DNA from: Nitrospirota bacterium
GTDB lineage: Bacteria > Nitrospirota > UBA9217
Assembly (NCBI GenBank): GCA_013334545.1
Contig: JAAXXJ010000068.1
Span: 1-12,174 of the forward strand
Length of the DNA stretch: 12,174 nt
Reading direction: 5' to 3'
Shown here in pieces: positions 6,985-12,174 of this stretch (position 1 is its first letter; every line of letters starts with the position of its first letter). Under the pieces are notes generated by a model. That model did not search any database, had not been told where the DNA came from, and saw only the letters and a list, made by a program, of their open reading frames with translations. The translations under genes and the position numbers were made by a program.

Positions 6985-8217
6985 ATGAGCCTCGTCGGCC
7001 GTCTGGAAGACCTCGCCTTGCCGGACATCTTCCAGATCATCAGTCTGAGCAAGAAGACGGGAACGCTTGTTGTCAAAAGCCGCAAAGGATCAGGGATGAT
7101 CGTGTTCAGGGACGGCCAGGTGGTCCAGGCCGGCAGCGATGTCATTCGCGACTCCCTTGGCAACATCCTGGTGTCCCAGGGGATGGTGGACCAGGCGGAC
7201 CTCGCGGCAGCGCTCGCGCGCCAGAAGATGAGCCCCGACAAACCCCTCGGCATGATCCTTGTGGAGACCAAGGCCACAACCGCTCAGGTCATCGAGGACG
7301 TCGTGCGCCAGCAGATCGAGGAGATCATCTATGACCTGCTTGCGTGGGAAGAGGGGTTCTTCAATTTCGAGCTCGGCGAGGTCGCGCCGAAGGACAAGAT
7401 CGAGATTGATACGCAGGACCTGCTTCTGAAGTCCGGTCTGAGCGCCGAGTACCTCCTGATGGAGGGGACGCGGATGCTCGATGAAAAGCGCAAGGACCAG
7501 GGCAGGAAGACCTCTCCGGCCGCAAAACCGAAGGAGACACCCAAAGCTTCCGCCTCGCCCGACCCCTTAGCAGAAGCATCCCTGCCACGGCCGACCTCCG
7601 TACTGTCCCGCCCCGCCCCGGTCACCCGAACAAGCTCCGAGCCTGCCCGCGAGGAGTTCCGCTCCAAGATCGAGAACGAATCGCCGTCCAAGCAGATCAC
7701 GACGCTCAAGTCCATGTTCGACGAGCTCCGGTTCCCTACGGCCACGGCCGAAGTGACGCTCCTGACCCTCCGGTACGCGAGCGAAGTAGTGAACCGTGCC
7801 ATCCTGTTCATGGTAAAGAAGGACGAGGTGCGCGGACTCGGCCAGTTCGGGATCGAACTCGCGAGCGGCGCGTCCCCGGACAAGGTGGTGCGGAATATCC
7901 GCATACCGCTCAACACACCATCCCTGTTTCGGAACGTTATTGAATCCCGTCGCACCTACCTTGGCCTGATGGAGTCCAACGACCAGAACAACTATTTCGT
8001 GAACGAGGTGGGAGGGTCCAGGCCCGACGCAGTGTTGGCGCTTCCGCTCGTCGTGGACAACAAGGTCGCCCTCATTGTCTATGGCGACAACCTCCCCGAC
8101 CTAAAACCCATCAGGGGCGTTGAAACGCTCGAGATCTTCATGAACCAGGCGGGCATGGCGCTGGAGAAGGCCCTGCTCGAGCGGAAGCTGGCCGAGCTCG
8201 AGAAGGAGAAGGAATGA
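6985..8217 (+). CDS. DUF4388 (PatA-like) and GAF-like signalling protein
   Basis: This 410-residue cytosolic protein has an N-terminal DUF4388/PatA-type domain. It opens LVGRLEDLALPDIFQIISLS with KTGTLVVKSRKGSGMIVFRDGQVVQA behind it (residues 3-50), continues into the helical part ending LLAWEEGFFNFE (118-129), and is followed by a disordered Pro/Ala/Ser-rich linker (~166-228). The C-terminal part (~232-398) reads like a GAF-type sensor domain, with strands ending 'VLALPLVVDNKVALIVYGDN', and finishes in a charged helix. No catalytic domain is present, so it is probably a sensor or scaffold. GGGAG (6975-6979) lies five bases before the ATG. Its stop overlaps the start of the receiver gene, implying translational coupling and a shared role. 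The GAF assignment is by pattern and its ligand is unknown. Confidence 0.85.
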   Translation: MSLVGRLEDLALPDIFQIISLSKKTGTLVVKSRKGSGMIVFRDGQVVQAGSDVIRDSLGNILVSQGMVDQADLAAALARQKMSPDKPLGMILVETKATTAQVIEDVVRQQIEEIIYDLLAWEEGFFNFELGEVAPKDKIEIDTQDLLLKSGLSAEYLLMEGTRMLDEKRKDQGRKTSPAAKPKETPKASASPDPLAEASLPRPTSVLSRPAPVTRTSSEPAREEFRSKIENESPSKQITTLKSMFDELRFPTATAEVTLLTLRYASEVVNRAILFMVKKDEVRGLGQFGIELASGASPDKVVRNIRIPLNTPSLFRNVIESRRTYLGLMESNDQNNYFVNEVGGSRPDAVLALPLVVDNKVALIVYGDNLPDLKPIRGVETLEIFMNQAGMALEKALLERKLAELEKEKE

Positions 8218-8585
8218 AGAACGTGCTGATCGTGGAGGATTCCAAAGCTATCCGCTCCGTTATCCGCATCGCCCTTGAGGAGGCCGGTGATTTCTTTGCA
8301 GCCGAGGCGAACAACGGTTTCGAGGCGCTCAAGATGCTGCCCAGCAGGAGGTTCGACCTCATCATCACGGACATCAATATGCCCGACATCAACGGTCTTG
8401 AGCTCATCGGTTTTGTCAAGGCGAATCCGTCCTTCAAGGACATCCCGCTCATCATCGTGAGCACGGAAAAGACCGAAGAGGACAAGAAAAGGGGCCTGGC
8501 GCTGGGCGCTATGGGCTACGTGGTCAAGCCGTTCAAGAAGGAAGACCTCATGGTGCTGGTGAAGAAAGCGGTGGGAGGGAGGTAA
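8214..8585 (+). CDS. Single-domain CheY-like response regulator
   Basis: At 123 residues this is a lone receiver domain. The acidic pocket Glu8-Asp9, phospho-acceptor Asp53 (in ITDINMP), the switch residue at Ser83/Thr84 (IVSTEK) and the conserved Lys105 (VVKPF) are all present, so it should be phosphorylated. There is no output domain, so it acts by binding a partner as CheY does. Its ATG overlaps the preceding stop codon (ATGA). CheA is encoded next, after a 111-base gap with a repeat element, and is the obvious phosphodonor. Whether it works on a flagellar motor, a pilus motor or another target cannot be told from the sequence. Confidence 0.95.
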   Translation: MKNVLIVEDSKAIRSVIRIALEEAGDFFAAEANNGFEALKMLPSRRFDLIITDINMPDINGLELIGFVKANPSFKDIPLIIVSTEKTEEDKKRGLALGAMGYVVKPFKKEDLMVLVKKAVGGR

Positions 8586-8587
8586 TT

Positions 8588-8687
8588 ATTGCGGTTTGCA
8601 GACTGCGGATCGGGGAATGAACATTCCGGATAAACACGAGAAGGTCTCCGGTTATGATCCGAAAATCCGCTATCCCAAATCAGCAAT
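8588..8687. repeat. Mirrored TGCGGAT heptad element before cheA
   Basis: Left heptads ATTGCGG, TTTGCAG, ACTGCGG (8588-8608) begin two bases after the receiver stop codon. A right block at 8657-8687 is the inverted, degenerate version; read on the opposite strand it gives ATTGCTG, ATTTGGG, ATAGCGG and an eight-base ATTTTCGG. The spacer holds a small hairpin GGAATG-AA-CATTCC (8614-8627). The element fills the whole gap and ends ten bases before the cheA ATG. Confidence 0.6.
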
Positions 8688-8696
8688 CATAGAATT

Positions 8697-10691
8697 ATGA
8701 AATCCGATCGACCCATACAGGAATTCCTGGCCGAGGCCGAGGATATTCTTGAGACCGCGAACCAGGCCCTCATGTCCCTCGACGATGCGAAGGGCGGCGG
8801 CCGCGCCAATCCCGACACGGTCAACGGTCTCTTCCGAGCGCTCCATTCTTTTAAGGGTCTCGCCGGGATGTTCGGGCTCAAGGTCTTGGCGGACCTCTCG
8901 CACAAGCTCGAGTTCCTCCTCGATGAGGTCCGGCTCGGCAAGGTAAGCCTGGGCCAAGAAACCCTGGACGCCCTGTCGGATACGCTCGGGCTCCTGGGCC
9001 GGCTCGTTCAGCAGACCGGGAAGGGCCTGCCACTCGAGGACATCGCCGGGGCGCTTGACCGCATCGATCGGATCCTCGCGGCGAAATCCGCGGATGCGGC
9101 CGGCCCGACGCTCTTGTCCCAAATCGCCATCGATCCAGCGGTGCTGCAGGTGCTGACGGAATATGAGGAACACCGGCTTACCGAGAACGTCCGGGAGCGT
9201 AAGAACCTTTTCCTGGTCCGGGTCTCGTTCTCCTTTGCTGCGTTCGAGAGCGGCATCCGGACCTTAACCGAAACGCTCAAGAATCACGGAGAGATCATTT
9301 GCACCTTGCCTACTGCCAGCGCTGGCGGTGACGGCATCGGCTTCACCATCATGCTCGGGACCTCTGCAACGCGGGAGGTCCTGGCGGCGGCGACCAACCT
9401 GCCGAACACGTCCTTTGAGGCGGTCCCTCGGATGGACGACAGCAGGATGCAGGACGTGCGGCCGGAGATGACCACGCTCAAGACCGTGAGCAACACGGTG
9501 CGCGTGGATATCCACAAACTGGACAGCCTGATGAGCTCCGTGGGTGAGCTTCATATCATCAAGAGCGAGATCGGCCGCATTGCCCTGGACCTGCGCGGCC
9601 AGCAGGGGTTCACCGGCATCGCGGTGACCCTCACGAAGGCATATAAGAACCTGGAGCGGCGGCTCAACGAGATCCAGGAGGGCATCCTGGACGTGCGCAT
9701 GGTGCCCATCGGCCAGATCTTCACGCGCCTCGCCCAGACCGTGCGGAAATACGCCCGCGAGGCGGGCAAGGAGATCGATCTCGAGATCCGCGGCGAAGAG
9801 ACCGAGCTCGACAAACTCATGGTGGAGGACCTGGCGGATCCGCTCATGCACCTCATCCGGAACGCAATCGACCATGGTATCGCCAAGCCGGATGTGCGGA
9901 AGCTGCAGGGCAAGCCCGAGCGCGGCCTCGTGCGGCTCACGGCGTTCCCCACGGGTAACCATGTGGTGATCACCGTTGAGGACGACGGCGGCGGGATCGA
10001 CCCGCTCGCGCTGCTCGCCAAGGCGCGGGAAAAGGGGCTGGTGGAGGACGAACTTGACGCCGAGCGCGACCGCAAGGAGGTCCTGGACCTCATCTTTCTG
10101 CCGGGCTTCACGACGAGTGAAACGGTGACCGAGATCTCAGGACGCGGCGTCGGCATGGACGTGGTGAAGCGGAACGTGTCGCGGCTCTCGGGGATGATCG
10201 ACATCGAGACGGAGACGGGTGTGGGAACGACCTTTATCCTGACCCTTCCCATCACGCTGGCCATCATCAAGGCGCTGATCATCGAGGCAAGCGGACGCCG
10301 GTTCGCCGTGCCTCTCGGCTCGGTCCTCGAGGTCATGAGGGTCCGGCCGGAGCAGATCGAGACCATCGAGACGCGCGAGGTGATGGCGATCCGAGACGAG
10401 ACCGTTCCGCTGCTGCGGCTCTCCGATGCATTCTCGCTGCCCCAGGCGGACCGGCCGGAAACGCACTTTGTTGTCCTGGTGGGGCTTGCTGAGCGGAAAC
10501 TGGGGCTCGTGGTGGACCGCCTGCGGGGCCAGCAGGAGATCGTCATCAAGCCGCTCGGCAGCCGCCTCGCCGATACGCCGGGTATTGCCGGCGCCACGGA
10601 GCTCGGCGATAAGATCGTCGTGCTGGTGCTCGATGTGGAGTCCCTCATTGAAGGGACCCTGAAAAAAACAGCGTCCAGGTTCCAGGGGTAA
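8697..10691 (+). CDS. cheA: Chemotaxis-type histidine kinase CheA
   Basis: This 664-residue kinase has the CheA domain order. The Hpt domain has phospho-accepting His50 in ALHSFKGLAGMFG. A P2-like regulator-docking region covers about 130-255 and is divergent. The dimerisation domain starts near 260 with RVDIHKLDSLMSSVGEL. The ATPase domain has its N box HLIRNAIDHG at 385-394 (Asn389), G1 at DDGGGID (429-435) and G2 at GRGVGMD (482-488). A C-terminal CheW-like domain covers about 525-655. There is no fused receiver, in keeping with the separate CheY-like gene upstream. The ATG has no evident Shine-Dalgarno sequence, lying just after a repeat element, and stops upstream exclude a longer start. 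It would phosphorylate the neighbouring receiver and couple to the CheW-domain protein downstream. Confidence 0.95.
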   Translation: MKSDRPIQEFLAEAEDILETANQALMSLDDAKGGGRANPDTVNGLFRALHSFKGLAGMFGLKVLADLSHKLEFLLDEVRLGKVSLGQETLDALSDTLGLLGRLVQQTGKGLPLEDIAGALDRIDRILAAKSADAAGPTLLSQIAIDPAVLQVLTEYEEHRLTENVRERKNLFLVRVSFSFAAFESGIRTLTETLKNHGEIICTLPTASAGGDGIGFTIMLGTSATREVLAAATNLPNTSFEAVPRMDDSRMQDVRPEMTTLKTVSNTVRVDIHKLDSLMSSVGELHIIKSEIGRIALDLRGQQGFTGIAVTLTKAYKNLERRLNEIQEGILDVRMVPIGQIFTRLAQTVRKYAREAGKEIDLEIRGEETELDKLMVEDLADPLMHLIRNAIDHGIAKPDVRKLQGKPERGLVRLTAFPTGNHVVITVEDDGGGIDPLALLAKAREKGLVEDELDAERDRKEVLDLIFLPGFTTSETVTEISGRGVGMDVVKRNVSRLSGMIDIETETGVGTTFILTLPITLAIIKALIIEASGRRFAVPLGSVLEVMRVRPEQIETIETREVMAIRDETVPLLRLSDAFSLPQADRPETHFVVLVGLAERKLGLVVDRLRGQQEIVIKPLGSRLADTPGIAGATELGDKIVVLVLDVESLIEGTLKKTASRFQG

Positions 10692-10744
10692 GTAATAAGT
10701 AATCAGTGGTCAGGAGACAGGGGTCAGCAGTCAGGAGAAAAGGG
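10689..10744. repeat. Heptad array starting on the cheA stop codon
   Basis: Eight consecutive 7-nt words run from the cheA stop codon: TAAGTAA twice, then TCAGTGG, TCAGGAG, ACAGGGG, TCAGCAG, TCAGGAG and AAAAGGG. The core is TCAGNNN. A possible inverted remnant, CTTCTGACTCC, lies at 10781-10791, immediately before the probable ribosome site of the next gene. Confidence 0.6.
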
Positions 10745-10791
10745 TGAGAGCGCACCGTTCTCGTGGCCCCGGGATCCGGGCTTCTGACTCC

Positions 10792-10795
10792 GGAG
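10792..10795 (+). promoter_or_regulatory. Ribosome binding site favouring a TTG start
   Basis: GGAG (within CGGAGAGC) lies six bases before TTG at 10802. The GTG at 10763, the only other upstream start in frame, has no comparable site and falls inside the repeat-derived spacer. This supports the TTG start for the AAA+ ATPase gene. Confidence 0.55.
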
Positions 10796-10801
10796 AGCTA
10801 C

Positions 10802-11599
10802 TTGTACGAAGAATTTTACGGGCTGAAGGAAAAGCCGTTCAGCAAGACACCGGACCCGCGTTTCCTGTACCAGGGCCGGAAGCACGCCGAGGCCCTGGCG
10901 CGTCTCCAGCTTGCCGTGGAGGACATGGACATTGTGCTCCTGACCGGCGACATCGGGTCCGGCAAAACGACGCTGTCCCGGGCGCTCATCGACTCGCTGG
11001 ACGAGCGGTTCCATCCGGTGCTGATCATCAACCCGCGGCTTTCTCCGACGCAGCTCCTCCAGACCGTTGCGCTCCGGCTCGGCGTTGACGAAGAGCTGCA
11101 TGCACGCCACGGTCTGCTCGAGGGGATCAACGCGAAGCTGTACGAGATCTATGAAGCGGGCAAGCGAACGGCAATCATCATCGACGAGGCGCAGCTTATC
11201 CCCGGCAAGGAGACCTTTGAGGAGCTCCGGCTGCTCACGAACTTCCAGCTCGACGACCGCAACCTCCTGGCCCTGGTGCTCATCGGTCAGACAGAGCTGA
11301 GGGTGCGGCTGGCGAAGCGGCCGTACCGTGCGCTGAGGCAGCGCATCGGGCTCCAGTACCACCTCGGTCTGTTGGACGAACAAGAGACCGGAGAGTATGT
11401 GGCGCACCGGCTGAGCGTTGCAGGACGGGACGCTCCGCTCTTTGACGAGGGCGCGATCGCGGCCCTCTACCGCTACAGTGACGGCGTGCCGCGGCTGATC
11501 AATGTCCTTGCAGGCAACGCGCTGATCGAGGGTTTCGGCAGGGGCGCTGCGGCCATCACGGAGGAGATCGTGGAGGACGTGGCGGAGGAACTTAAGTAA
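10802..11599 (+). CDS. ExeA/MshM-type AAA+ ATPase
   Basis: From the TTG start the protein is 265 residues and opens YEEFYGLKEKPFSKTPDPRF, the standard beginning of ExeA/GspA/MshM-like secretion and pilus ATPases. Walker A is GDIGSGKTT (residues 49-57), Walker B is IIIDEAQ (125-131), and the sensor region has LVLIGQTEL (about 159-167). The end has the family's 'GVPRLINVLAGNAL' motif (about 228-241). The peptidoglycan-binding C-terminal domain of full ExeA is absent, as in the shorter MshM-like members. A GTG start at 10763 would add 13 residues (MAPGSGLLTPESY) coded by repeat-flanking DNA, so I prefer TTG. The gene sits between cheA and a cheW-domain gene. A role in assembling or positioning an envelope or pilus complex controlled by this array is inference. 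Confidence 0.88.
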   Translation: MYEEFYGLKEKPFSKTPDPRFLYQGRKHAEALARLQLAVEDMDIVLLTGDIGSGKTTLSRALIDSLDERFHPVLIINPRLSPTQLLQTVALRLGVDEELHARHGLLEGINAKLYEIYEAGKRTAIIIDEAQLIPGKETFEELRLLTNFQLDDRNLLALVLIGQTELRVRLAKRPYRALRQRIGLQYHLGLLDEQETGEYVAHRLSVAGRDAPLFDEGAIAALYRYSDGVPRLINVLAGNALIEGFGRGAAAITEEIVEDVAEELK

Positions 11600-11600
11600 T

Positions 11601-11664
11601 ATTCAACGTTCAAGGTTCAAGGGTGGATGTATGCACGTGCTATGGCTCCTTGAACTTTGAACAT
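11601..11664. repeat. Mirrored GTTCAAG heptad hairpin after the ATPase gene
   Basis: Heptads ATTCAAC, GTTCAAG, GTTCAAG (11601-11621) begin one base after the stop codon. The arm GTTCAAGGTTCAAGG (11608-11622) pairs with CCTTGAACTTTGAAC (11648-11662) over 15 positions with one G-T pair and a 25-nt loop. There is no T-run, so it is not a typical terminator. Confidence 0.7.
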
Positions 11665-11666
11665 GA

Positions 11667-11680
11667 CACCTTGAAGGTGA
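11667..11680 (+). promoter_or_regulatory. Small palindrome enclosing the cheW-type gene's ribosome site
   Basis: CACCTTGAAGGTG (11667-11679) is a near-perfect palindrome with a single central base. Its right half plus the next base, AAGGTGA (11674-11680), is the only Shine-Dalgarno-like sequence before the ATG at 11687, six bases away. A hairpin here would hide the ribosome site. Confidence 0.4.
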
Positions 11681-11686
11681 TTAATC

Positions 11687-12174
11687 ATGGATATCCTAGC
11701 GGCGAGAAAGAAGGCGGCGGAGAAGGCAAAGGCGGTAAGCGCCCAGAGTGCCGATCAGGCACTCCCGGCTTCGGGGCAGAAGGAGACCAGCGTTCCGGCC
11801 CCGGCGTTGCCGCCCCTGCTCCAGGAGACTACGTTCATGCCGAATGGTCCTCTTGCGGCTCCGGAACAGGCTCCCGTGATGCTGCCGGAGAACGAGATGG
11901 CTGCGGCGTCGCCTCCGGCCACGGCTGCCCCGGGGCCTCACAAGAAGGAAGAGCCTGTGCCCGGGCCCGTTCTGTCCGGGACAGAAGAGCCGGAGCAGCA
12001 GCAGGAGGAGCAGGACCTCGAGATGCTTTCCTTCCTCCTCGGCAATGAAGAATATGTTGTCCCCGTTGACCGGGTCCGGGAGGTCCTGACCCCCAAAGAG
12101 ATCACGCCGGTGCCGCATACGGCGGACTATCTTGTCGGCGTCTGCTCCCTCCGGGGCACGGTGATGCCGGTCGT
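11687..12174 (+). CDS. cheW: CheW-domain protein, long N-terminal extension (3' end missing)
   Basis: An open frame runs from ATG 11687 to the window edge, giving 162 complete codons. The first ~112 residues are low complexity: an Ala/Lys-rich start (MDILAARKKAAEKAKAV), then a Pro/Ala/Glu-rich stretch and a Glu/Gln run ending EEQQDLE-like. From about residue 114 the CheW fold begins: LSFLLGNEEYVVPVDRVREV, TPKEITPVPHTADYLVGVCSLRG and TVMPV, matching the start of CheW adaptor domains that link CheA to receptors. Classical CheW lacks such an extension, so this may be a tethered or multi-partner adaptor. It is the last visible gene of the chemosensory cluster, 87 bases after the ATPase gene. The remainder of the domain and any further domains are outside the window. 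Confidence 0.88.
   Translation, partial: MDILAARKKAAEKAKAVSAQSADQALPASGQKETSVPAPALPPLLQETTFMPNGPLAAPEQAPVMLPENEMAAASPPATAAPGPHKKEEPVPGPVLSGTEEPEQQQEEQDLEMLSFLLGNEEYVVPVDRVREVLTPKEITPVPHTADYLVGVCSLRGTVMPV

Noticed and set aside
9551..10648. Long minus-strand open frame opposite cheA
   Set aside because: It is Ser/Arg-rich low-complexity sequence, the usual antisense image of a GC-rich gene; cheA on the + strand is unambiguous.
10689..10744. CRISPR-like array
   Set aside because: The words are seven bases with no unique spacers between them, and no cas genes are present.
11623..12048. An alternative + strand frame over the CheW-domain gene
   Set aside because: Gly/Ala/Arg-rich without domains, while the frame from 11687 gives a clear CheW domain and stays open to the window edge.

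Overview
The window is a high-GC, Gram-negative-type bacterial chromosome segment with almost all genes on the + strand. The envelope genes (undecaprenyl-diphosphatase, FtsK, a LolA-like carrier), the DUF4388 and chemosensory genes and the DUF6448 protein together suggest a Nitrospirota- or Desulfobacterota-like lineage. That placement is an inference from gene content; nothing here fixes the taxon.

Layout. Bases 4-645 encode an exported, AT-richer DUF6448 protein, closed by a clear hairpin terminator (666-714). A YheT-type alpha/beta hydrolase follows (745-1713). The gap 1714-2107 has no gene. It holds an interspersed palindromic repeat (1737-1819) and then a cobalamin riboswitch (about 1881-2076). 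The riboswitch lies directly upstream of one small eight-cysteine protein of the 'cysteine-rich small domain' (zf-like) type (2108-2338). A separate sigma70-like promoter (2381-2409) precedes uppP, so the riboswitch unit is probably monocistronic.

The envelope/division block is uppP (2440-3249), ftsK (3260-5473) and a lolA-like gene overlapping the ftsK end (5463-6230), followed by yajQ (6358-6855). An extended -10 promoter (6919-6946) then starts a chemosensory cluster: a DUF4388-GAF-like protein (6985-8217), a single-domain CheY-like receiver overlapping it by four bases (8214-8585), CheA (8697-10691), an ExeA/MshM-type AAA+ ATPase (probable TTG start, 10802-11599) and a CheW-domain protein with a long Pro/Ala-rich N-terminal extension that runs off the window (11687-12174). 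No chemoreceptor, CheR or CheB is visible, so this may be an alternative (for example pilus- or surface-linked) signalling array rather than classical flagellar chemotaxis.

The most unusual structure is between the genes. Gaps downstream of lolA, the receiver gene, cheA and the ATPase gene each contain short-period (7-nt) tandem words that begin at or just after the upstream stop codon, three of them with a clear mirrored inverted set across a spacer. A related element with a 9-nt period sits at 1737-1819, and four perfect ATTGCGG heptamers lie at the ftsK/lolA junction. The words differ from gap to gap but the architecture is shared. The two leads worth following are this element family and the B12-riboswitch-controlled orphan cysteine-rich protein.
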